A stretch of 64,000 bases of DNA from Cryptomeria japonica (taxonomy: Eukaryota; Streptophyta; Pinopsida; Cupressales; Cupressaceae), in contig NC_081412.1 in assembly GCF_030272615.1 (NCBI RefSeq), positions 23,590,432-23,654,431 of the forward strand, given 5' to 3'. The position numbers were made by a program, and so were the translations under genes. Numbering within the stretch: the first letter of the stretch is position 1; each line of letters starts with the position of its first letter. Of this stretch, positions 53,511 through 64,000 are shown one piece after another. The notes under the pieces were generated by a model. It was given only the letters and a program-made list of their open reading frames with translations. It ran no database searches and was not told where the DNA came from.

Positions 53511-54785
53511 GAGTGTTGTTACTGCAACCAAAACCCATTATCGTTGCCTATTGATTTCATCTAAGCTTTATTATTTGTCAAGTCTACATGTAATATTTTT
53601 ATTTAATTCTTCAACATATTTATTTCTAACTCTAGCAATGATGTGTAGACCATATTATTATTTGTTAAAAAAAATATTCCACTAAAATCTAATGAAATGG
53701 TGCTTAGTACTTGTTGGTTTAAATAGGAGTATTGCCTAACTTGTTCCGCTATTAGGTCTTTTTCACACCTTCTCGCTTAAGTTTATTTAGGGTAAACATG
53801 ATATTTATTGCTTTATGTCTCATATCTTAAGAGTAAGATACTTGCCATAATTTTATGATATACTATGTCTCATCCTTGGCCTATTTAACTAAGATGTTCC
53901 TTTTATAATTCCAATTGACCATTCAATGTATATTTGCTTTCATTAATAGGAATATAGTTTATTCTTGTCATATTGATCTCCTCGTTTCCTTTTTCTTTCC
54001 ATTAGGCCTCTAGATCTTGCATGGTTATATCCATAGCCAACTCTTACAAAGTGTCAAAGAATGTTGGGTGCCTTTGGTCAATCTTTTTGAGATATCTTGA
54101 TTGTGAATCTTAGGAGATCTTGAAATTTTCATTATTCTATTCGCATGCATCAAATGATGACACAAAGAATCAAAAAAATTAATAGAAATACCAGATCTCG
54201 AGGGGTTCCTCTTTATGGTTTTATTTTACAAGTTCATTTTTAAGCTTGGTGCAAATGTAAGCTAACAATTAAGTTCAAGATGTTTAAGAAAGTTATTTTT
54301 TCATTCCATCCAAATTAGACATGCGAGGTCAGATCTACAAGTGTTTGAAGTTGGGAAGCGGTTGTGAAATCTAGAAGGTAGTTTCAATTTTAGGGTATTT
54401 TAAGAAAATCTGACCATAAAATCATGTTTAGAAGGTCCCAAAGTCTATAGTTCAACTATCACTTCATTGTTTTTGAAATCCTTAAGTCAATTATTTTGTT
54501 AATTAGGTCGCACAACCCCTTGCAAAGTGGTACAATTTTATTATTTTATTAGAAAATGTATATTTTTATAATTTTAATCTTTAAAAAAAAACAATATAAG
54601 GGTACCCAACAAGTACATTGCATAGGGCATGTTGAATCATATAAGATACTACAACCCTTAAGGTTCTATGGACCCCTATGAGTCACAACTCCTTTAAGAG
54701 GGTTCAACCCTCCTTAGAGTGCCATGGTGTGTGGCCCACATACCCTGTACCCAACCACTCCCTTTCCTCATTTTCATTTAAAAAT
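53511..54785. other. No gene recognised
   Basis: The first ~60 bases continue the interrupted LINE ORF1 on the minus strand. The rest is AT-rich with no recognised domain. Confidence 0.4.
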
Positions 54786-54945
54786 AATTAACTAATAATA
54801 ATAGTAACGATGACGATGACGACGATGACAACAACAACGACAACAACAACAACAACAAAAATAACAACAACAAGAACAACAATTATAACAACCACCACGA
54901 CAACGACAATGACGACAACAAAAACAACAACAATAATGCTCTCCT
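54786..54945. repeat. Compound trinucleotide microsatellite (AAC/GAC/AAT)n
   Basis: About 160 bp of ACA/ACG/ATA-type triplets such as ACAACAACAACAACAA and GATGACGATGACGACGAT, with almost no interruption of the 3-base period. Confidence 0.9.
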
Positions 54946-55171
54946 AGGCCTGCATGCCTTTATTTTCCATATTTGGCAGTTCATTTGGTGGTTTGCCAAA
55001 TTTAGTTGAGTTCTACATTTATTTGGAGTGTGCTACATTTAGTAGAGGTCCAAATTATTTTTGAGTAGCTAAGTCGGCAATTTTAGTAAAATTGGTGGTA
55101 GTTTGTTAACTTAGGTAGTAAATGAATCTTCAAATCTTACCCCCCTCTCCATCAAAAGTTTTGATTTTACA

Positions 55172-56365
55172 CTTGATCTTATTGGAAGTTGAGAAGGGGG
55201 GGAGGAATCAACTTTCACAAAAACTTGAGAATATTAAGTTATTTGATCAACATCAATTATCCCAAAACATGTGCATGAAAGTAAACAACTCAAACATTTA
55301 AACGCTCTCACAAGAACACCAAGATTTTTACGTGTAAAACCCAAACTAGGAAAAAGCACGGTGAGATTCAACTCACAAATTTATAATAATTGTTTTACAA
55401 TGAACAAGCTTCCTACCAAAAAGAGCTTATTTCTCTGGACTTGCAGCCTGAGGCACACAACCTCAATCAAGATACAAAAGAGGACTTGCATAGCTTAAGA
55501 TCACTTCTTTAGGGCAAGATACAAAACTACTCTTACAATACAATAGAAATAGTAGATTGAACTGTATACAAATATAATTTGTTGGAATGCAGATAACACT
55601 TCACAATGTGTACTCATATGTTTGCTCAATACATCTCTGAATCTTCACACAACTTTTGCATCCACCACGTTTACATCATCTCACACCCTACTCTTAACAC
55701 TTGACCAATTCACTCAAAATATATTAATCAAATCCAAAATAAACTTCACTACGTCAACCAAAGAAATACAAAACATATACATAGCATTGACCCAAAAATA
55801 TATCATCTGGAAGGTATAAGAAACTTGTGAGGACTCACACCAAGTCGACACACCTTCCAATTAACACCAAAGTCCTTTATGCACAACCACTCATACCAAT
55901 ATGCACAAACTGATACAAAAATGATCTATTAAACACATAGTGTCTTATTTCGAACCTAAAAGAAAATGGTTCATCCCATTAGAACAATAACACCTTGATC
56001 TGCAACATAGTCATGATGATAAAATTAATCCACATGGACAACATGATCATCAAAGATATATCTGATACCAACATTCATTTTGAACCACAATAATTTTCAC
56101 CAAAGCAGACACAAAAGAGAATAGAATTACTTTCGAACCAGATAAGGAACGCTAAACTTTTGGAAACATATAAATCATCACCTTACTTCATTTTATCAAT
56201 AAAACATGAATCCAAAATTATTTATGTAACATAGAAATGTAAAAACAGACATCTAGACCACTAAACTAATACACCATGCAGTGGCTGAACATGTATACAT
56301 ATATCTAGATTACTAGCTACAAAGTTTGGACATCAATGACAATAATGATATCCATATGTGCATCA
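55172..56365 (-). repeat. 3' LTR of the copia-like element
   Basis: Aligns with 60115-61303 from 'GGAAGTTGAGA' (near 55180) to '..CATATGTGCATCA'. It shares long exact stretches such as 'CTTGAGAATATTAAGTTATT'. The outer boundary near 55172 is approximate. Confidence 0.7.
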
Positions 56366-56377
56366 ACCTCCCCCTTT
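56366..56377 (-). promoter_or_regulatory. Polypurine tract of the copia-like element
   Basis: The minus strand reads AAAGGGGGAGGT immediately before the LTR start. Confidence 0.7.
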
Positions 56378-56529
56378 GTCATTGATGAAAAAACAAAAAA
56401 ATTTGCAATAAACATATTCCTTTTTTCCTCCCCCTATCAATATTTCTCTCCCTTTGACAACAATGACAAAGGGTGACTCCTCAAGCCAAAAACCATACAG
56501 ATCAAAAAATAAAATAAAAATAGAAATAC

Positions 56530-58690
56530 CTATCAAACATTGTCAGGCTGAATATCCTTGTATTGTTTCTTCAAACCAATAAAAGAAGAGTTCCAAGCAC
56601 TAATAGTAGTTGACAAAACCTTGCTTTGACATTCACAATCAACACATAGATTCACTGTAACATCAAAGACAATTGTATTAATATCACTCTACTCAACTCT
56701 CTCCACATCAGCCAATAACTTGATAAAAGTGGACAACGGCAATTCCCTGGCATCCTTGAGTCCACAAAATAGTTTCACATATTCTTCTCTCTACTTTTGT
56801 CTCATACATAGACAATTGAGAATGGAGATCCTGAGCCTTGGACCTCATTACACCATTAACATCTTTGTAAATGTTAAATAATTGAGTTAACTCCATAAGC
56901 TAAGACTCAATGTAGTCTATTTCATCTTTGAACTACTTTGTAGATGCAATCCATATTAAGCAATATCTGTATAGCTAAGATCCATTGTCTATCATTTTCC
57001 TAAAATTAACCAAGTTTAACTTTAGATCATGATGTGCCTTCAAACACCTTCCAATCATCTTCTCTGACATATTTCTTTCTATACAAGGTTCATTGGATTC
57101 ATTATTATCACCAACAACAATAGCCATCCACTCAATCAACATCTCTATCAACACTTTTGGAAGAACATCAACAACATTTAAAGGAACAAGATTATTCTGG
57201 AGCAAATATGTAGCACACACCTGTTCAATAATGTCTTTATCTAAGACATAATAGTGAGATACAACTCACTAACACTTTTCAAGCCATCAGGATTTGCAAG
57301 CATCTCAAGAACTCTATTTTCATCAAATGAGCCTTCCTCAGAAGAGGCAGGGAAAGCAATCATCAACTTCCTAACTGAAGCACTCTTCTGCACACTAACC
57401 TTTTCTAGTTTTTCTTCATCACTCTCAACAATGACAACTTCTGCAGATTCTTTTGATATCTATTTTAACACAATAGAAGAAGAAGAAGATGCTTCCTTAG
57501 ATGATCTCCTTTCTTTCTTTCATTTCAGCACCATCTCAGCCTTACTAGATCTCCTTCCAACGCATCTACTCATAACCTCATCATAAGTCCCAAATCTTCC
57601 TACACTTACATCTTTAGGTATCTTAAGAATTATTCCCCCAATGTTCATACATTCATCTTCAGATACTTCATAAGGAAGCTTATCCACCCACAAAGTTCTT
57701 AGAATATTAACTTCAATAAAACAATTGTCTTCGTCCACCAAAAAAGTAATATCATCTTTGTGCCATTGAAAAATCTTCAAAGGAATCCAGTTCCTTATAA
57801 TCATCTCTTTTTGAGTATCCGAAAAGAACTTGTGACAAGTAGCATCACAATCATCCAAATTATCCAAATATCCTCTAATCTAAGAACTTACCGAAACATC
57901 TCTTCTCCATGCTATATTGTTTAATATAGGTAATGAATTGAGAACGTAGAATACCAAACACACAATAAGTGAACCATACCAAAAGGGGTACGATTCAATC
58001 TTTGTCAACTGGAGGTTATCCAACAATTGTTGTCTCAACAACTCACATAGATCATAATCAACATTTTTTTCACCATATTATAAGCCACAAATATTATCGT
58101 AGAGGAAGTCGAATCTTCATGATTCCTATAATAAACTTTATATGAGATTCTCATAGTTGCCTATTGAACTGCCAAGTTAATAATGATATCAATTCACAAA
58201 GCTCTCTTGTCAAACACAACACTAGTCAATTTGTTTACTTTGATCATTCTTTACAGATTTCAACGCAAGCACGGTTCCAAATGAACATAGACCAATCATA
58301 TCCCTTAGGGCCTCTTTTAAAATTTGATATGATCGATCCAACCATAGACAATCTCCACAAATTTTGCTTAAGACTATCTTAATTATCTCCTCATCATGAA
58401 ACATAGGAAAATCACTCTAGGCATCCAAACCCTTACACCCTAGGATAGCAAACTCGGCCCTAGATCTTTGTGCACCATCTTCTAGATGAATTCTCTTGAA
58501 ATCAATATGTTTACTGTAATCATACTCTTCCAAAGAAATATGAATATAACTAAAAATGTTTTCTATACATACCACATTGTTGGGAAAATAGAAATACACC
58601 AATCAGATCATTCAATGTCGAAATAAATGGTCTAAATTTAGAACTAGGTCTCGTTTCACTATTACCACTGATAATATTAGGGTTCGCCAT
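56530..58690 (-). pseudogene. Unknown second ORF of the copia-like element
   Basis: Starts at an ATG near 58690 ('MANPNIISGNSETRPSSKFR') and continues through frames at 58602-58417, 58404-58222, 57867-57520 and 57220-56975 to 56896-56708. Readable parts include 'WIPLKIFQWHKDDITFLVDE' and 'RFGTYDEVMSRCVGRRSSKA', then a Ser/Glu-rich acidic linker and a helical, probably coiled-coil C-terminal part. At least five stops or shifts break it. I do not recognise a family: it lacks protease, integrase, RT and RNase H motifs. Length if unbroken would be about 650-700 residues. It sits between gag and the 3' LTR, where pol would be expected. Confidence 0.45.
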
Positions 58691-59009
58691 CAAAAATTAT
58701 TCCAAACAAGAAAAATACCTTGGAAAAATCATTGTCACTTCTCTTCGTGCTCTGCTACTCTTTGATCGTAAATGCACAAATAAATTTTGAATATGTAATA
58801 TATAATCATCAATTAGGGTTTCTTCAATAAGTTGATATTGTATACCCAAAGTCACCGAAAAAGTTTTGAACCAGCAAACTCACTTAGAATCCACCAGAAA
58901 TCATTTCCATAATTTTGTAGTGTTGAGAACAACCCAACACCAAACCAAGAGGGGATTCAAGGTATGCTTTAAAATCTCCCCCTCAGAGAAATTTGTCTAA
59001 GCTAATTAC

Positions 59010-60010
59010 CGGAAGAAGGGTCTACAGCCATAGAAGGTGTGGATCCATCCTCAATCTTTTCTTTAGTCTTATCATTGAATTTCTTCACCCATTTCATCTT
59101 CATCTTCTCCTTTTCTTTACTTATATAAATCTTCTTTTATGAACCATTAGATTTTTTAATTTTACTTCTATAATGTCTCACAATGTGACCCATCTTGTTA
59201 CATTTATGACATACTAGAGCCTTCTGAGGTTTTCTTTCATTCATCTTGATTCATCTTGTTATTTTTTAATCTTCTTCTGGTTCTGCACTCAAAATATCTA
59301 TGTCCATATGTATTGCAAGCTTAGCATACTCCATTGAAAGAATGAACATAACTTAAATTCCTATGTCGATTTCTCATCATCCCACTTTTGCATTCAGTAG
59401 CCTTATGCCCAAACTTATCACAAGAGTAAGATTTGATGCTAATAAATTGATTTCATTATTGACTTCTACATTCACTAGCTCTATGTCCAAATCCATTACA
59501 TGAAAAATAGTTACCATTAAAAGAAGAATAGTTGATAGGAGTAAAATGAGCTCTTTGAACATCTCTTGTGTTTTTGAAGCTTCGTGTTTTTTATCTTTTC
59601 TATCTTTAACCTTGTCTTTTCCTTTATAGTTTTCCAAACATTCACCTTCTTCAAAGCCAAGACCACTCTTGTCTCTAATATGTCTCTGAGAATTCAGAGC
59701 AACATCTAACACTTCACTACCACCTTTTAGTTTTAGTCCATTATGAATATGTTCTCTTGCAACTTTCAGTTCCTCCTTAATTTTGACAACTTCTTCTTAA
59801 ATAATTGCACATTGTTTGGTCTTCTCATTGATCTTTGTTTCAAATTCATCAATAACCTTCTTTCCTTTATCTAATAGGGTTCTTAAAAAATAAATCTTCT
59901 CAACTTTCTTCTTGTGTTCTCTCTTCTATCTTCTATGTCTGCCAAAGAAGATCTCAATTCGCCTTCCACGTCAACTATACCATCCACATCATTTCATCCA
60001 TTTCAATCCA
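59010..60010 (-). pseudogene. Copia-like gag with four degenerate CCHC knuckles
   Basis: The minus strand carries coiled-coil text ('KTKQCAII', 'VVKIKEELKVAREHI'), then 'LDVALNSQRHIRDKSGLGFE', a Lys-rich linker and four zinc-knuckle units: 'FSCNGFGHRASEC' (about 59505), 'YSCDKFGHKATEC' (about 59425), 'CNTYGHRYFEC' (about 59325) and 'CHKCNKMGHIVRHY' (about 59215). Units 1 and 2 lack the first Cys and unit 4 the last. It ends with a basic stretch and TAG near 59010. Gag of this type packages element RNA. Frameshifts between units make it inactive. Confidence 0.6.
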
Positions 60011-60100
60011 TATTATCCATGTTATTCCATTCTTCTTCAAACATAATGTTCAAAATCCAAGATCTACCTTATCAGTTAAGCTGACTCTTTAGGAACCAAA

Positions 60101-60114
60101 GCTCTAATACTGAT
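60101..60114 (-). promoter_or_regulatory. Primer binding site of the copia-like element (decayed)
   Basis: The minus strand reads ATCAGTATTAGAGC right after the LTR end (TGTTCAACA). It resembles the initiator-Met PBS TGGTATCAGAGC common in Ty1/copia, with changes. Confidence 0.6.
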
Positions 60115-61303
60115 TGTTGAACACTACCGGAAGCTGAGAGGGCGGGGGGGGGTGGTTGATGAATTAGTTTTCACAAAAACTTGAGAATATTAAGTTATTT
60201 GATCAACATCAATTATCCCAAAACATGTGCATGAAATTAAACAACTCAAACATCCAAACACTCTCACAAGAACATCAATACTTTTAAGTGGAAAACCCAA
60301 ACTGGGAAAAACCATGGTGATATTCAACTCACAATATATAATAATTATTTTCAATGAAAAAGGCTTCCTACCAAAAAGTGCTTATTAATATGGACTTGCA
60401 AACTGAGGTGCACAACCTCAGGCAAGATAGAAAAGAGGACTTACACAGTTGAAGATCACTTCTTCAGGGCAATATACAAAATTGCCCTTACAATACAATA
60501 GAAATAATAGATCAAATTGTATACAAATAGCATCTATTTGAATGCAAATAATAGTTCACAATGTTTACACATTTATTTCCTCAATACATCCTTGAATCTT
60601 TGCACAACTTTTGCATCCACCTCTTACACACCATTTTCACATCATCGCACACAATACTCTAACACAACCAATTTTATCAATATATATCAATCGGATGCAA
60701 AATAAACTTCACTAAGTCAAACAATGAAATATGAAATGTATACATAGCATTGACCCAAAAATATATCATCCAGAAGGTATAAGAAATGTGTGAGGACTCA
60801 CACCAAGTCATCACACCTTCCAATTAATGCCAAAGACCTTTATGCACAACCGCTTGGACCAATATGCACAAATCGGTATAACACTTGATTTGTTAAACAC
60901 ATACTATCTTGTTCCAGACATAAAAGAAAATGGTTCATCGCAACATAGTCATGATGAGAAAAGTAATCCACATGGGCAACATGATCATCAGAAATATATC
61001 CGATATGAACATTCATTTCGAACCATAGTAAGTTTCACCATAGAAGACACAAAAGAGAATTTAATTACTTTCGAACCAGATAAGGAACGACAAACTTCCA
61101 AAATCATATTAAATAATTACCTTATTTCATTTTATTAGTATAACATGAATCCAAATCATTTTCGTAAAATAGAAACATAAAAACAAACATCTTAACCAAT
61201 AACTTGGTACATCATGTAGTAGTTGAACATATATACATATATTTGGATCCCCAACTACAAAGGTTTGACATCAATGACAACAATGACATCCATGTGTGCA
61301 ACA
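60115..61303 (-). repeat. 5' LTR of the copia-like element
   Basis: 1189 bp; on the plus strand it runs from TGTTGAACAC to GTGTGCAACA, with TG/CA ends in both readings. Confidence 0.75.
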
Positions 61304-61879
61304 CTTAAAAATCTTATAACTTGAGCTCACAACCTCCTTTTTCGAATATTTTTTGTTTGGGCTATTTTTTGTGCTCTATGTAGTGTAGAATGTTCTTTGT
61401 TTGACCTTTGGTTTTTTCAAAAAAATATAGATTGTCATAATGTTCATACATTCTTGTTTTGAGAAATTTGAGGGCTCTATTCTTGCTCCTACAAATATAT
61501 GTTTTGGTGTAATCTTCTTGTAAGTACATATTTTTTGTGTAATTTGCAATGGTGTGATTAGATTGATCTCGTTTCATCAAAAAAATGTACTTTAATTTTG
61601 TAGTCAAATTCAACATTTGTATGTACCAAGATCAAGACCACTTCATTGTTTTTGGCAAGTTGAATCTATAATCACACTAATCATAGAGTGCCAAGATCAT
61701 ATATTATTTAGGGTTCATCAATTCAGTGAACTTAAGTGTGGGAAATTTTCTTATGGTTGTGGTTGCATTCTTGCTTTTTGTTCTTTCCATCTTGTTTTAT
61801 CATGGAGCGACCTTTGATTCAACTTCTAACACCTTACAATTATGCTAAATAAATAAATAAAATGAACAAATTGATAGTA

Positions 61880-62890
61880 GTTAAGAGTTTCTATAAGATA
61901 GCTCATGGGCTTGATGGTGAACCAAAATATGGTGAAGTTAAAAGGATTAAGTGTTTGAAGAGTTGTGAAGAGTTCATTGGGGATTTGTGATTGTACGCCT
62001 CTTGTGAGTTGTTGTTTTACATGGAGCACTTGGATACACCTATGACTATGTGGAATAAATTATCTAAATTGTTTGGAAAAATAGATGAAATTTAAGGACA
62101 CTTATTGGAAAATGAACTAATAAGTCTTATTCTGTGAAATTTAGACAACATAGAGGACTTCATCACTAAGGACACAATTGGATTGCAAAATTGAAAAACC
62201 AAATATACAATTGGTGCTAAGTATTCTCTCAAAGCTAGCACTTAAATATTTAGCATTTATGTCTACTTTTAATGCTACAAAGAATGCATTTGGAAGTAAG
62301 TTTTATTTGCCTTCTTTTGAGAATTTTGGCATGCAACTCACTAGGTAGCAAGATAAGCTCATTCATATGAGAACTTTTAAGTCTTCAATATCCCAAGTCT
62401 TGACTGCAAAGGATGAAAATTCTTCTAGTGAAAATAAGAAGAATAGTAATAAGTATAAAAGGAACACCTAATCCACATCTAATTCCACAAAAGAACATAT
62501 AAATTCCTCTTCCAAGGGGGGTTTATCTAAGAAGGAGAATCCTAAATCAAGAAGGATGAATATGAAGAACATTATTATTATAAGAACTTTGATGAATTGA
62601 AACATCTTAAGAAGAATAAATTTATCTACCTTTTTAGAATATCTAAAAGTCAATTTTTTCTTCTTCTCATTCAAAATGATCTAATAAGGAAAAAGCCCAT
62701 GATTCTTTCCACATTAAATAAAATTAAGGAAAATCTCTTTGTGATTCTACATGTCTTGGATAAGAGAGAATGATTCTAGAGTTAGGAGCTTCTCATCATA
62801 TGACATCTTCATAGTCTTTTTTCTCTTCTTTTGATCCTTCTTTCATGTCCCTTGTTTTGATGGGAAACAATACTTATATGAATGTGTAGT
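61880..62890 (+). pseudogene. Ty1/copia gag and protease remnant
   Basis: Broken plus-strand frames in gag order: 'MEHLDTPMTMWNKLSKLFGK' (62020), 'LLENELISLI' and 'NLDNIEDFITK' (62105-62175), 'YSLKAST' (62230), Lys-rich zinc-knuckle-side text (62400-62560), and 'LGASHHMTSS' (about 62780), which is the copia protease region, followed by 'FDPSFMSLVLMGNNTYMNV'. Many stops. No LTR or integrase detected nearby; unrelated in orientation to the element at 55-61 kb. Confidence 0.6.
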
Positions 62891-64000
62891 CTCGTAAATT
62901 GTAACCCCTTTACAATTTCACACTCCTCTTTTTTTGGCCCTTGCTTTAGTGTGCCTTTTCCTATGTCATTTCAAACTTATTTTTGGTTCTATCCTATTTT
63001 AAATTTCAAGGAACTTTATTCCCCACTTAAAGGTTGTTATTCCACTAGAATTTTCCATATCCAATAATAGAGCCCTATTATCTCACTTGTCAGAAAAGAA
63101 ATGCCCAATCTATTAGGATTATATTGTAGTCACAATAGCATCTAGTTCTTTTTGGCTAAAATTTTGGGAGAGTAACGTGTTGGCCTTAACTTTGCTAAAT
63201 TTGTTCTTGGTTTGTGGAAACAATCATTGTAAGTCGACCAAAATGTAAAAATACCTTGAGAACCCTATATAGAAGACATCATCTCTATTTCATTTGAACA
63301 TCCCTTCATGACCTACCATTCATATTCAAGACAAAATATCCTTCTATCAAGAGTAGATATGAGTACAAAGAGCATCAAGCTATAATAATTTGACTTCAAG
63401 TATATTTTCATAATGAATTTTTTTTATGATTTATCATGTTATTGCATTAGAACTTGGATGAATTATCTAAAGAGAATTGCATCATCAATCAAAGGTATAA
63501 TAATTTTATTTCAAAAATTCAATTCAGCAATAAGGGTGAGCTCTCTTTTCATCATTGTTGTAGTGGAGGATAGCACATATTTGAGGTTTGACTTAGGCAA
63601 GCCCCTATACAACTAGGAAACACCATTTTTCCTCTTCTTTTGTGTATTTGTAGGCTAAAGGACAAGTTCTAGACACAATTACAAGTACAAGAATATAAAT
63701 AATATTGAAACAAAGGCTACCAAACAAACTTCATTAAAAATGGTAAGGACTATGGTGCATAGTGCCCTAGTCCATCTAGACTAGGTCATCAAACACTAGT
63801 GTTTAAGTGGTTTGACCTAAAATTTGGCTCGAAGTTAGTTCGAAGACTCCTGAGTTCATATTAGACACCTAGATAGTTGTTAGGACTAGGAAACCTAGCT
63901 CTAGTGTCTAACCATTTTGAGCCCTGATTTTAGACACAATTCCTCTCTATATCCCCTTTCCAGTTTTGTACATCTTAGTAGATTTCCAGTTCTACATTTT
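62891..64000. other. No gene recognised
   Basis: AT-rich sequence with short chance frames. Possibly the rest of the decayed copia remnant, but no motif could be read. Confidence 0.35.

Larger units (their letters stand above)
55172..61303 (-). mobile_element. Old non-autonomous Ty1/copia-like LTR element
   Basis: Two direct repeats of about 1.19 kb (60115-61303 and about 55172-56365) enclose a minus-strand internal region. The PBS next to the upper repeat is a decayed 'TATCAGAGC' type, and a PPT (AAAGGGGGAGG) precedes the lower repeat. The internal region encodes a copia-type gag with zinc knuckles and a second ORF of unknown family. No protease, integrase or RT is visible in 56.4-60.1 kb. 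The repeats differ at roughly a tenth of positions in the part I compared, so the insertion is old. Confidence 0.7.

Noticed and set aside
1-64000. tRNA, rRNA or other structured RNA genes
   Set aside because: I looked for cloverleaf and rRNA-like segments by eye and saw none; only PBS sequences resemble tRNA ends.

Overview
This window looks like intergenic DNA from a large-genome seed plant, and a gymnosperm is plausible. The case rests on nested LTR retrotransposons from several families, very few host exons, AT-rich filler and pentatricopeptide (PPR) gene debris. No species can be assigned from sequence alone. The only convincing host-gene sequence is one terminal exon of a D-cysteine desulfhydrase-like gene (26548-26752).

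Layout. 0.7-6.5 kb (+): decayed Ty3/gypsy remnants. A long sense ORF of unknown family ('ORFx') runs into a 1.04-kb LTR, which is followed by a PBS and gag/RT/RNase H/integrase debris. That debris is interrupted by a 772-bp solo LTR with a 5-bp target duplication. 7.1-8.3 and 14.4-15.5 kb (+): two blocks of PPR pseudogene repeats. 8.3-12.4 kb (-): a second copy of the ORFx element (LTR plus ORFx). 13.0-18.3 kb: palindromic and minisatellite arrays. 19.2-19.6 kb (+): a third ORFx fragment. 20.2-22.3 kb (-): a broken BED/hAT transposase gene with a long hairpin upstream of its start. 23.1-24.1 kb: another LTR of the ORFx family. 26.5 kb: the host exon. 30.4-31.3 kb: a very decayed hAT-like remnant. 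32.85-34.63 kb (-): an ORF1-only LINE-like insertion with a 17-bp target duplication. 34.6-36.1 kb: a solo LTR-like repeat. 36.8-37.5 kb (-): a second LINE ORF1 fragment.

37487-53505 (+) is a nearly complete 16.0-kb Ty3/gypsy element of the Tat type (RT-RNase H followed by a second RNase H, then integrase). Its 787/788-bp LTRs differ by 8 substitutions and one 1-bp indel, and it has a perfect 5-bp target duplication (ATAGG). It carries a 2067-codon pol frame, a gag cut by one in-frame TAG, and an integrase whose catalytic Glu position reads Lys. Between pol and the 3' LTR lies an antisense, apparently spliced gene with a plant mobile domain (PMD), broken by several TAG codons and a frameshift. 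Most of these lesions fit C-to-T change at CAG/CTG sites, as expected from decay under CHG methylation.

55172-61303 (-) is an old 6.1-kb non-autonomous Ty1/copia-like element with LTRs, PBS, PPT, a gag with four degenerate zinc knuckles and an unknown second ORF, but no visible reverse transcriptase. 61.9-62.9 kb (+) holds another copia gag/protease remnant. The best candidates for something little described are the antisense PMD gene, the ORFx family in the env-like position, the three stem-loop cassettes directly after pol, the GCGTCTGTG leader motif array, the ORF1-only LINE and the 37-bp hairpin.
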